64,000 bases of DNA from Rhabdornis inornatus. Taxonomy: Eukaryota > Chordata > Aves > Passeriformes > Rhabdornithidae. The translations under genes were made by a program, and so were the position numbers. Location: positions 265,874 to 329,873 of the forward strand of contig VWZS01007625.1 of NCBI GenBank assembly GCA_013397075.1. Reading direction: 5' to 3'. Numbering within the stretch: the first letter of the stretch is position 1; each line of letters opens with the position of its first letter. The notes under the pieces were generated by a model. The model was not told where the DNA came from, made no database searches, and saw only the letters and a list, made by a program, of their open reading frames with translations. Of this stretch, positions 52,019-63,200 are shown piece by piece.

Positions 52019-52400
52019 ATGTTTGGGTTTGGTTTGGGTGCACATCCCGAGCCTGCGTGTTTGCCAAAGCTGCTCCCCCTGCACCAGGGAATGAGCAGCC
52101 CTGCCAGGCCTGTCCAAAAGTGCCGGAGCAGCCAGGGCGAGGGAAAAGGAGCGAGGAACTGGGGCACAGGCTGCTTGGAACAAGCAAGTGGCTTTTGGAG
52201 AGATCTCAGCTCTGTACAGCGCTGCTGGAAAGAGAACAGCTCGACTCCAGCTCTGCTGCCACACAGGAGGATCTCTGGGGCCACCATCCCCCTGTGCCAC
52301 ATCCTCCTGAGGTCACTGTCCCCCTGTGCCACCCCTCCTCCTGCTGCAGCCTTGGCTCTCCTGTGCCCTGAGGCTCCTGAAGGACTCTGGGCTTTGGTGG
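52019..52400. other. GC-rich block open on both strands
   Basis: This is the most GC-rich stretch of the window, with about seven CpG in 240 bases. It holds the longest open frame (52019-52603, plus, 194 codons), a second plus frame (128 codons) and minus frames of 178 and 135 codons over the same bases. Long frames in several registers at once are what GC-rich DNA with few stop codons gives, and none has a recognised domain. A short duplication CCCCCTGTGCCAC lies at about 52288 and 52320. A non-coding RNA exon or promoter cannot be excluded. Confidence 0.4.
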
Positions 52401-55400
52401 CAACATGGAAATTTCTGTTTTGGAGTAACATAAATCTTTTTCCCCTCAGTTTCCTTTCAGATGTGAGTATGTGCATGGGGGCATGGAAGAGGGATGGTGG
52501 AGAACAAAATCTGGGATTTTCTTTACCTTCCAATTCTGCCCTGATTAGATTCTTCCCTAATCTGGTTCAATGGCCCTGTTTTCTCTCCTTGCTGGATGCT
52601 TGAGGATGTCAGAAGTGCTGATGTCCTTCCCCTTACCAAAATTAGGAAGCTTCAGTTTTGTATCTGGGAGAATCTGACTATGGTTAGGCGTGGTGAAAAC
52701 CAGGACGTATGAAAAACTGATGTGGAGACAAAACTCCCCATGCTATGCTTGCTTGCTTGCTGCTGAAAAAGGTCCTTACTGCAGGAGGAATAAAAAAAGG
52801 GAGGATGAAACCTTCAATGCATAGTTCAGAGGATGCTTTATTGTGCTGCCAGCGCCAAATACCAGTGATTTCCATAGGAAATGGTACCTCATGGAGCTTG
52901 TGTTGACAAAATAAATGAATTCCCACTTTCCACTGAGGTGAAACTGGCCCAGTGGAATAACTGACATGCAGTAACTCAGAGATAGTGCCTGGAGTTTTGT
53001 CTGGGTGTGTGTGCTCTTATTAAATGTGTCACTTAGAGCTGGGAAGGTGAGTCTGACAGTTCATGGCGTTCTGTCACAGCCAGGACAGAATCTGCACCTG
53101 ATTTAGAGAAGTTTACTCTTCTGAGAATTCCTTTCTCAAACAGAAACCAGCCAGATAAATTTTATTTGATAGCTAATTAGAGTTTAAGTAGATAAATATG
53201 TATCTAAGGACAGTGGATTAACCTGAGTACATTAAATGAAAAATTGGTTCCTTGATTCTTTTTGAAAAGGACAATAAAGCATCACTCTGAAGACAGCTGT
53301 CATCTTTTATTGGCCTGGGTGCATGCGTGGAGTTTTTTATTTGTTTTTTTTAGGGGGAGGAGTAGAAGTCTTCTTTGGCAAGGTTTCTTTGTCTGAGACT
53401 CTCTGATTAGGAATGTTGTGCTTTAGTTATCCTGGTGCCTGGTTCTGGGCCAGGATTTCTCAGGATGGAGGATGTTCCCAGTGCTGGTGTGCTTTTTGCC
53501 ACTAGCAATGGTTTTTCCTAATAGGGCAAGCTTATAAGGCTCATTACCATGAAGGGAATAATGGGAAAGGAAGTTTCAGTGGGATTTTTTTATTTGCCTT
53601 TTTTAAAAAAGGGAGACGGAGACAAAGGATGGAGTTAATATAAAATCCTGCTCTCCAGTTAGCCTAAGAGATGACCTGCAGTTTTTGGAATTACGGTATG
53701 TTCAAAGATATGTCACTGAAATAATGTAATGCCACAGACATTAGGCCATAATGACCTAAAAAAGTATGTGTTTAGTAGTTTGCAGCTGGAGTCAAGCAAG
53801 GAGCAAAACTGCTCCAAGTGAGCCAGACCCGCACATTCCGAAAACCATTATTGCATTTGGAGCACTGGCTGTGGAAAACATCCCCAGCTCCCAGTGTGCC
53901 TTTGGTTTGGATTAAATGGCACAGGATTAGTGGTCTGCAAGGGTGCAAGGAGAGCTTGGACAAAGGATTTCTGATTTTTTATGTAGCTATCAACTGTGAT
54001 CTGAAAGATCACAACTGTAGGACCCATCATTTTTGGAATTTTACAGGGTGGGGCTTTTTTTTAACAAAGAGAAAGGACTTGTGAGAAAAAGGAATCGATA
54101 TGGATCACCCAGAATAGGTAAAGGTCTTCTGAGTGTCCTCAAATACTTCCTGATATCCATAAGATCTAAATAAGCATAGCTATGTGCTCAATAGTTTACT
54201 GAATTAGAGATTAATTTATGAATACCTCAAATTCCAAGAGTCTAATAAGACCTTATATTATTGTTAATCTTGCCTGTGCACCTACTGGTCTATGCAGCCC
54301 TCTTGGTGAAAACAGCAGCATGAAGAGCTAAAGCCTGTCCTGGTGGCACCACAGTTTCCCTAGTGCCTGCCTCAGCAGTGGCAAAGCCAGGGATTGCAGA
54401 TTTATTACTTGTTCTAGCAGCCAGATGATTTTCCTAACAGGGCATGTACCTTTCCTGGGGTCTAATTTACCAGTGTTTGGCATGATGCACCCAAGATTTA
54501 ACATCAAAACTTTCTTTTAGAGTTGTTTTTTTATCTCCATGGGTTATCTTCCTCAAAGCAGTTTTAGGTGTGCACCTCACAGCTGCACGACTTGCCAGTC
54601 TGTTCACCTGATGGAGCCTTTCTGCACTTGCTTGTAAATGAGACCAATATCCCAAGACTGCTGCCTTCCTTGGTGTGAGGCAGGAACCACCTCATGTCAA
54701 ATTTGAGGTGTTTCCAAGCACCTGCCACTGCCCTGCTCCACAAGTGAGTACAAATTTTCACTTGGAGCTTTTGCTGGAGAGGGCTCTGTGTTTTACTGAG
54801 CACCTCAGTTTGTTCCAGAGGCATTGGCTGAGCTAATAAGGGACCATCTAGTCCTACAAATCTGGCCTGTTTTCCTGGATCTCATCACATTTATCAGCAG
54901 TTATCCCAAAAGTGAAGGTGGTATGCAGAATTAAGTACAAAAGTGGTTCTGATGTGGCTAAAAAATATCCACATTGGCATTCTTTTTTTCCCTTGGAATA
55001 TTAATGCTGTGCTGTTTGGGTGTTTTGAACACAAAATGTTTTTTGTTTCCCCCATGGTAGTCTGGTCTCCTTATGTTAAGCAATTCCAAGGACAGTCTGT
55101 TCCAGAACATCTTTGGTTAATAAGAAGCTGAAAGATAAGCCTTGTGATAATTGATAAGTCATTAGCAGGACTCCAGTTCATCAGATAAGGCAATTAATGG
55201 TTTCACATTTCCTAAAAAGTGGCAGTGTTGGGCTGAGTCACTGCAGGATGTAGGATGAGGAATTGTTTTGCGATCCAGTTTGAATGCAGGACAGATTTAA
55301 CATCCCAGCATGTTTGTTTCTGCAACCCATACATTGGCTTTTCAAGCATTTTTATTGACTTTGAATACTCAGTTGAGTGCTTGTGCTACGAAGAATTCAT

Positions 55401-56720
55401 ATTTCGTTCACTCAGGTTTTGTACAGCAGGGGCTGTTGTTTGTTCTCACTTCTCTCACGAGTGCTAATCAGTGGGCTGTCACAAGGAAAAGGTATTTCAC
55501 CTTTTTTCACTGTGTAAGGTGCTAGAAATATGAAGTATGATTTGAACATCATGGAATCAAGCTATTCCATAACTAGATTACAAATAAGGAAAACAATTTT
55601 TCAGAACTCATTCCAAATTCCTTAGGAATTTATTTATGAATTTGAATTCAATTTTTTTGGTCTGGTTAGAACCAAAATTTTCACTTACCTTGTATGGTAT
55701 AAAAGCTCCAAATACAGTGAAGATGGTAACACAATATAACTTCTATATTCAGAGTTCTTTGCATTGGTACTGAGAATTTTACTGAGAATTCTGTTTCGAA
55801 CACAGGCAGGTTGAAATGCTGCATCTTTGAGGCAGTGTTGATTAGAAGAACTGGGTCTTGATTTCGAAATATCAATTGAACAGAACAGCTACAAAATGAC
55901 ATTTGTGGTGGAGAGCTTTAGTCTTGAAATATTATTTCTAGAAAAAGTCACTTTTAGTGAAGTGAGGAAGTCAGGAGTGAGTTCCAGGATGATTTGTGCC
56001 GGGAGGTTGGGTGGGATTGCCCGTGTGGAGCCAAGGTGCCACCTCAGCCGCTTGGACTTCGCAGCCTCGGTGCCTCCCTTCTGCAGGGAGGGATTAGGAG
56101 CAAACACAATAGAATTGCTTTGGGAGTCTTTTTTGCTCTCTCTTTTCGTGTTGCTCCAATCCCAAGGGGGTTTGACAGTGACTGGAATTGCAGCTCAGTC
56201 TCCCAAAGTTGGAAGCTGTGGTCTGGTCCCTGTCACCTGTGAAGGTGAATGCTCCTTGCTGTTCTGCCTCCATCCAGTCCTTCCCTCTTCTGAGACATGT
56301 TCCTGAGGTTTCATGCTGGGTTTGATGAATGAGTGTGTAATATTGAATAAAAATTCCTACTGATTCTTGTGCTACTTGTTCTGGAAAAGACTGCACAAAC
56401 GGCGCACAAATTCCTTGCTTACAGCAAAGCGAAGATAAGAGAGGAGATAACATCCCAGCTGAATTGAAGGATGAATTCTGGTGGCATTGCTGTTGGAAAG
56501 CAGACCATTTTTAACCCATTTCCCTCCATCCATAGGGGTAAGAGCTTGCTGGACCCAGCAGGCAGGTCAGGAGCGTTGTGACACTGAAGGCTCAATCTAT
56601 ACCTCAGTGCTTCTGTTTGAAAAGCCCCTTTGGGAATTCTACAGACACTATTTTGTTCAAATATTGAGTATTTTTTGTATGAAAAGTATTATGGCCACCT
56701 TCTATACTATGAAGAGATTT
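52401..56720. other. Unique DNA with minor repeats
   Basis: No gene recognised. A GCTT repeat (about four copies) lies at 52747-52761. A perfect odd palindrome AAATTCCT-T-AGGAATTT-like lies at 55615-55631. 55990-56080 carries a local cluster of about six CpG. Open frames of up to 136 codons near 55896-56453 occur on both strands and are featureless. Confidence 0.55.
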
Positions 56721-56729
56721 TCTGGGTAT

Positions 56730-56775
56730 ATAATAGTAATATATTTAATATATTATATTATAANAGATTTAATTA
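56730..56775. repeat. AT-rich run with one ambiguous base
   Basis: Nearly pure A/T sequence (TATATAATAGTAATATATTT and onwards) contains an N at 56764, the only undetermined base that I saw. This looks like a consensus or polishing uncertainty in a low-complexity run. Confidence 0.85.
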
Positions 56776-56984
56776 CTGTAGCTGCTTTAAACCTGTGTCT
56801 TTGAGAGTAAAAAATTCCACCTGGTATTCCATGTATCAATCTTAAGGGCCAGGCACATAAAGCTTGTCATTTGCAGTGGGGAAAGTGGATACCAACTGCA
56901 CAAGCTGCTTCTCTGCCAGCCTGAAGTGGAGCCTGTGTCCAGAGGGTAGATAAGGATCATGCTCTTATTAGCATACAACTTAAG

Positions 56985-57270
56985 GAGTTAATTGCAGCGC
57001 TTAAGAGAGCTGATAGCATCTCAAAGTACAGCCTTGAAAGTGTCAGAGGAAGAATAACAGTAATATGACTGTTTGATTTAAAGAGATGGGAACACATCCT
57101 CTGCTGATAAAAGCCAACATCGCCGGTGTTGCCAGAGCTCAACTCGCTGTGCAAGGCAGTATCAGAAGCTACTGGGAAGAGCTGTTTGAAGCCTATCAGA
57201 GGTGGAGCCCACTAATGGGTGTCTAAACATGTGCTAAAGCTCCCTCTGATTCAGTATTGAAGCTACAGCT
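56985..57270. promoter_or_regulatory. Candidate conserved non-coding element
   Basis: A block of balanced composition with no homopolymers, five CpG (including CATCGCCGGTG at about 57119), a GTTAATTGCAGCGCTTAAG word at its left edge and CCACTAATGG near 57209. No frame across it is convincingly coding. Regulatory function is inferred from texture and CpG retention only. Confidence 0.3.
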
Positions 57271-57856
57271 GTTACATAAATAATAACTTCTTTTTATATC
57301 TCATCTCCTGAGATAATTCCTTTTTGAAAGGCTTGGGACATCCTAAAGAAACAGACAACTGAAAGGTGACAGAATCTGAGCTAGACTTACTAATTCCGAA
57401 ATGCAGTTCCAAAGGTGATATTCCAGTTTGCTATCAGTGTGTCTGTGAAGCACATTGTTTGGGCTGTAAGATAATACAGTTCCATTCATCTCCAGTGATG
57501 CCTATGAAGTAATTTGCACGGTGTTGAGGGCACTAAGCCTCAGTGCAGTGGGTGAAAGAGAAGAAAGATGGAAAGGACAGGGTGGATGGAGGTGTCGGTG
57601 TTGCTAAAAATGTCTCGGGGTCTGTCAGGTCCAGACCTGTCCCTGGGAAGTCTGGAGGCAGAAGGGTAAACACTGGCTCTTAACTCTTCACAGAGCTGCG
57701 GTGTATTTACTATCCTCACTGACAATTTCACTGCAGAGAAAACAAGAAGAAAAAACAGGCAAATACTCTCCTATTTAAATTCACAATTTGTAGCAGCCAC
57801 TCTTGGGCAATCCCAGTTTAAGATCTTTGCGGCAAAGCTTGGTCTCACCATTGTCC

Positions 57857-58240
57857 TGTTACATCAGTGCGCAGTTGTAAGAGCTCTTCATGCTGCTCTT
57901 TAAAATGCTGGGTTTTGTACCTAGATGATACAGCAATTCACGGGTCGTGGGTAACAAGAGCCCAGCCCACAGCTTTTTTAGCCACAGTTGTAGGTTCGTC
58001 CGAAGTTAACTCTAGTTCTCGTTACGATGTATCATGTATTTTTTTATTGCAGAGCATCTTAAAACATGACAACCAATCAATACTTTCACTATTACCTATA
58101 GTCTATCATTGATATTAATATTATTATATATATGTAACTATATTTCAATTACAAAAAGTTAGTATGTTACAGTTTAAGTTAGAAGTTGTTTTTTAGTTTT
58201 TTTGCAGTGGAAAATGTTAAGTTTTTTTTTATTTGTAACA
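57857..58240 (-). mobile_element. Probable solo LTR (384 bp)
   Basis: On the plus strand the element starts TGTTACA and ends TGTAACA, a perfect 7-bp inverted terminal repeat with TG...CA ends. The direct repeat CATTGTC occurs at 57849-57855 and 58239-58245. A 5-bp TTGTC duplication fits the right end exactly and the left end with one extra C (57856). Read on the minus strand there is an inverted CCAAT (58073-58077), a TTTTAAG TATA-like box (58059-58064) and AATAAA (58043-58048). About 185 bases of U5-like sequence then carry eight CpG, far above background, which suggests a fairly young insertion. No internal retroviral sequence adjoins it. The one-base offset and unknown family keep this below certainty. 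Confidence 0.72.
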
Positions 58241-59100
58241 TTGTCTTTCTTGTTTGCTTGTGAAAATCTTTCTGCTTAGTAAAAACATCTTTTGTTCGAA
58301 GTGAATTTATCCTTTGCTCTGAGTCATAAAAACCCCTTCCAACTCATTTTACCCTTTGACTTCTTAGTTATCCAGTAAAACTGGCTCACCAATTCTTTTC
58401 TTCTATATCAAAACTTGCTATCATTTATATTCCTTCTTCAGATTTTACATTCAAAGATCTTTTCGTTATATGTACGTATCTGTGAGAGTTTTTTGTCAAA
58501 TCCTTATCCCTCCCAACATGCAGTGACCCATAAACAGCGGCTTCACCCTGCTTCTCCTGGAAGTCAGGAGGGCATTGGCAGAATCACAGCTGCTTCCCAA
58601 GGCTCCTCCTGGGACCCCTTACACGAGGCTGAGCCTGCAGCAGAAGAGCTGTGAACCTTTTATGATCTCCGAACCTTTAATACCTTTCTTACTTCAGTAA
58701 GGTAACACCTGCTATTCTAACCGAGTGCCTTAAAAAAATTGTGCTCAGTCCAGGACTATGTAAAAATTAGAAAAGCTTTCTGAAGTGCACACATTTTTAA
58801 TTAACAGGGGAATAACGTCCTTCGTACTTTTTTCCTTAAAAAAAAAAAAGACAACTCCTGAAATTTCATTTTTATTTCGGAGTGCTTTAGGCAGTGATCA
58901 TTCCCAGTGACTTCTGCTGCTCTTCTCCTCGCATCTGCCAGATCAATTGGTACAGAGAATTCGCTGGAGCACTGTTGTCACTGTTTAATCCTGGGTATAC
59001 ACTTGCAGGAAGGTAGCAGGGAACTTCAAAGACCATCACTTGAAGAAGAAATCCACGTCTTTACAGCAATTAGTGACAATAGAGGCGCGCACCTGCAGTG
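58241..59100. other. CpG-enriched flank, no gene recognised
   Basis: About a dozen CpG continue past the LTR-like element, including GGCGCGCACC near 59084. A 12-base A run lies at 58838-58849. It may be part of a larger insertion whose ends I could not find, or unmethylated regulatory DNA. 58907-59140 is open on plus (77 codons) without a domain. Confidence 0.35.
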
Positions 59101-59409
59101 GGAACTTGGGCTCAAAGAAGTTGATCTAAAAAGCCTTTAAGCACCCAGGATTTCTAGTCTTAGGTTTGAAGAACTGACAGAAATGACCTGTTCACCTCTG
59201 AGCTGGTGACCTACAGGTGGGAAGAAGCATTGTTAGAGGTGTGTCAGCACAATGTAAGGCTGTGTTGTTTTGATGTTTAAGCTATCCATTTCATCTTGGT
59301 GCAAGAATGACAAAGAGGCACTCTGCCCGAAGAAAGGCAAAGCTGCACTTGAGTTAACTCAGCTACAAAGCTAATATTTGCAAGTATTTTTACAGTCTGC
59401 ACGGTGGAG

Positions 59410-59423
59410 ATGAATTAATTCAT
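59410..59423. promoter_or_regulatory. 14-bp perfect palindrome, homeodomain/POU-like
   Basis: ATGAATTAATTCAT is a perfect 14-base inverted repeat built of two ATGAAT half-sites around TTAA/TAAT cores. It resembles dimeric POU or paired-type homeodomain sites. It lies within 59040-59440, a block with no homopolymers that again looks like conserved non-coding DNA. Binding is inferred. Confidence 0.45.
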
Positions 59424-62400
59424 TTCCCAAAACCCAAGTAAAGGATTTAAAGACTCCTACTGTCTTTATATATGCTCTGTAGTCTCTAAGCCTTTTTAAA
59501 CTGGAGTAATGCAATTTTGTTTAAAAAAGTAATGATGCAGACCTCTGCCATTGACTTCAATGGCAGGAGTTTCAAGACATAATGTAGTTCAAGATCCTTG
59601 ACTCTTGTGGATTGTGTTACCAGAGCACAGCAAGGTGGTGCCAGAGAAAACACGTGGCAGTGAAGCTCTCATTTAGGAGCTGTTGCTCATTAAGGAACTA
59701 TTGGCAGAGAAGTCATAAACCACCTTCTGCTAGGAGCTCATGGCACAGCTGCTTCCATGTCGCATGTTCATGCTGGATGTGACTGTTATTAATATTCCAG
59801 GAGGCACATAAGGAGAATTACAGAGTGATGTGTTGCCAAAGGGGAAGGTAAGAAAGAACCATCACTGTTCTCTTCAAGTGCTTGAGGTTGGCAGAAATCT
59901 CCTAAATGATCCCCATCATCAGATTTTAAATTGGGTAGGAGGAAGGGGGAGAAGAAGATGGGTGACCATGGGGAATTTTGCCAGTGGAGTGTTTTAGGAA
60001 ATTATGAACCACTGGGGTAAATAGCATGAAGAATCTCTAACATGCAGTGTTTGCTATTAAAATGTGTTTGTTTCTACAGAAATCAGTGGGAATGCAGAAG
60101 TCTCAATAACTGCTACCCCTGGGGAGGCAAACATGCTGAGCATGGGGAGCCCTGCCACACACAAGGCTTGGAGCAGTGCCAGGATATGCCAACACGAGGC
60201 TGGTCAGTGTCTCGAACTGCATGAGGTCCAGCAGCTGTTTGAAGTGGATTTTAAATGTTTGACAGGGTGGCTGATCATTGCTTCATGCATACATGCCTAC
60301 AACATAGTGTTTCTCAGAACTAGCAAGTAGAAGGTTCCAAGGGTGACAGAAGAATATTTATCCAATAATGAAGAAAGGAAAATGAGTTGAAAATATGCTT
60401 CCAGGGTCCAGTTTCTCTTAGAATTGTAAGCCCACAGCACCTTGCACAAAGTATTTGGTGTTTTTCAGCAAAGAAGTCTATATTTTTCATGTGACAACTC
60501 ACTGAGAGGGATAAAAGACTTTCAGTGTGTATTAGTGAGTAAAATTCAATTTTATTTAAGCATTAGCAACCAGTTGCTGCTTAGAAATCATGTTCCAAAC
60601 TGAATTAAAATGATAAAAGTGTACAGCATCTGTCTTTCCAAAGAATTACCAAATTTTAGAGGATACACCAAAAAGTCACATGAAACTGGAGCAGCTAATT
60701 TCAAAATCATTTTAATGATGCCTTATCCATTTGAATTTAAGCAGATGAAGGATAAGCTGAAGCAGGGATAAACTGAAAGGCCATGTGCCAAGTCCCTGCA
60801 TTATCTATGTGAGTTGAAACTACTCTGCCTTAGCATCTGCTGTCTCTTTTTTGCTATCTCCCTCTTTAATTTTCCTAAATGGCTGCTGCACTGCTGCTGA
60901 GATAAGGTATTTAATATGGGAAAGGATTTAGATGTTCCTACAAGACCAGCCTAGGCTCCTTTTTTATTTTTTTTCTTTTAAATGTCATCTTGATTTGTGC
61001 TTTTTTCTTCTCTCTAAGTGATGGGCATAGGGATTATGAAATGAATCTGGAAGCTAAATTCCACTAACAAAATCCTTGTCTCCAGTGGCAACATAAATAA
61101 CAATTGGTTCATAGTACAATAATTCCAGACAGCAATCATTATGACAAGACAAATAAACTAAACCTCATATTAGGTACATTACCCCTAAAATAGACATTTC
61201 AGCAGCTTATGCGGGTTACATACACTCCATTTGAAATAAAGTTACCTAATTTAACTTGTTTATGGCATGCTTTATAGAAAAAAAGCACCCATAATAGGTA
61301 TATACCTGCTCCTTCTGTGTCTTCAAACTAGCTCATCCTGTAGCAATTCCATGGGCTGACTGAATTAAGAGCTGAAGTTTGGGATCTCCCCCAGGAGTGT
61401 ATTTTTCTGGGAGCAGTCCTAGCACGATGCCACATTCTGGCATCTCCACAGATGTTGAGCAGCACCTCCCTCCAGATGTGTTTTGCACATGGCTGGGGGA
61501 CACCCCTGCACAGAGCTGCTCTGCTGAGCACTAAAGGAGGTGTCCACAGCATTTCAGTGTGATCAGCAATGCATTTCTGGAGTCAGTCTCCCCTCACCCC
61601 TGCTGACTCTGCATTGATTCAATTCACAGGCTGGTCTTGGAGCTCACAAACACACGCACAAAAATGTGCTTCAGAAATGCAATTGAAATGCTCCAGCCAT
61701 AACTGGGTGTCCAGCTGTGGGGAACAGACTAGAGCCAGTCTGAAGTGCCACCCTCAGACTGAGTACGGTGTTAGCAGTGCCTCTGCATCAGCTTCTGCAT
61801 CCTGCAGACCTGTTCCATTGTTCAGCAACACTTGCAAGGGCAGATAGAGCCCAAGGGTAACAGGAAATGCAAAGGCATTACAGCAGTGGTCACATTCCAA
61901 ACAGCTGTGTAACCTGAATTCTAGTCCCTGTGTTTGCATATCATGGAAGCCTTCAATGTCACAATCACCCATTGAGCTGTTCTGCAAAATTTCTTGCCTC
62001 AGTCAGAGCATTCCATTGACTTTTACTGGGGAAGGAGACAGAAAATCATTATTTCACTATCAACTTCAGGACACTTTTAAAATTTACACATTTACTGCTG
62101 TAGAGCACATTTTCTATAACATTTTTCTTTACTAATGGTGAGGCACATTCTGGTATTACCAACATAAATCTGTGACAAAGTGCCCAGGCCGCCTTGGACC
62201 CAGAGCTGAATGGGGAAGAGATTTCTAGATGTGGATTCTCACATCTGGACTGAGCAGCAGACAGGAGGGCTCAGAGCAAACTTCCACTGAGCTTCCCAGT
62301 GCTGGGAAGGGCAGGGATGAGAGGCTGCAGGAGTAGCCCAGATGCATTTGGAGGTTGCTAAGCCCCCCAAAAAGAAAAGCATGGAATTTTCTGGTTCCCA

Positions 62401-63127
62401 CCTGAGCTAAGATCTCTGTGTGATGCTGTGTTTCAGCTGATAACTCACCCTCTGGTGTGACCATCCTACAACTGACAGACAGCATTAAAAGCTTGTTCAG
62501 ATGGGCAGAAACACAGAATGATCACCTGTACACAGGTCTGAGAGTGTTTAAGCACAGGTACACTTGAAACCCCAGAGCCTGAGTCTTGTAATAGATATTT
62601 TAACTTTTCTGGTTTAAAGTGTAAGCTAGTAGGGCAGATGGTACTGGGCAGGGAAGGATCTCATCCTTGAATAAAGTTTGGAAGGCAGAGAGAACCTGTG
62701 TTTAGGTAGGCAGAGAATGGCAGATCCCTGGAAGGAGCTCAGATCACAATATAACAGCACTACAGCAGTTACTTGATTTTCCTGAAAAGAGGGCCACAGG
62801 GTGAAGAGTTTACCCCACAAAAGTGTGAGATTTTTCATACCTTTCCTCTTCATCAATAGCTGCCTCAGAAACTAAAATTAAGAGTTTAATCTCCTGATTT
62901 GCCATAGAAGCAGCTCTTCCAGTCTGTGAAAGAAGCATAAGCTTGCAGTAGCCTGTTCTGGAAATTCTCTGGTACCTTTCTGTAGCTAGAGGGAGGAAAT
63001 TAATGGATGCAGCTGCTAATCCTATAATATTCTAATGGAAACTTTATTTTTATTTAAACCTAGCTTTTATGGGCTTCCTGCTTGTGAACAAAACTTGGTA
63101 GAAAAATTATCCTGGTTGTTAAAGCAG
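59424..63127. other. Unique DNA, no gene recognised
   Basis: No gene recognised. T-rich sequence lies at 60959-60980. Open frames of up to 92 codons (61569-61847) are featureless. A CAGAAACACAGAATGATCACC at about 62510 recalls a CR1 end but lacks the rest of the motif. Confidence 0.6.
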
Positions 63128-63200
63128 TGTGGACAGGGAGATAACTTCAGAGATTTGATCTCAGTTTCTCCCTGGAGGGAGAAAATGGGGCATAAAACAT
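63128..63200 (+). repeat. Possible MIR-like relic
   Basis: The order TGTGGACAGGG, ATAACTTC, CTCAGTTTC (63160-63168) and AAAATGGGG (63182-63190) parallels the MIR order 'TGTGACCTTGGG', 'AGTTACTT', 'CTCAGTTTCC' and 'AAAATGGGG', with an insertion of about four bases between the last two words. It is diverged and only a moderate case. Confidence 0.35.

Noticed and set aside
52019..52603. 194-codon plus frame and 178-codon minus frame as genes
   Set aside because: Both arise in the same GC-rich block where stop codons are rare. Neither resembles a known family.
62505..62530. CAGAAACACAGAATGATC as a CR1 3' end
   Set aside because: It lacks the GGTTGG...GGAAGGGACC continuation that every genuine CR1 end of this type shows.
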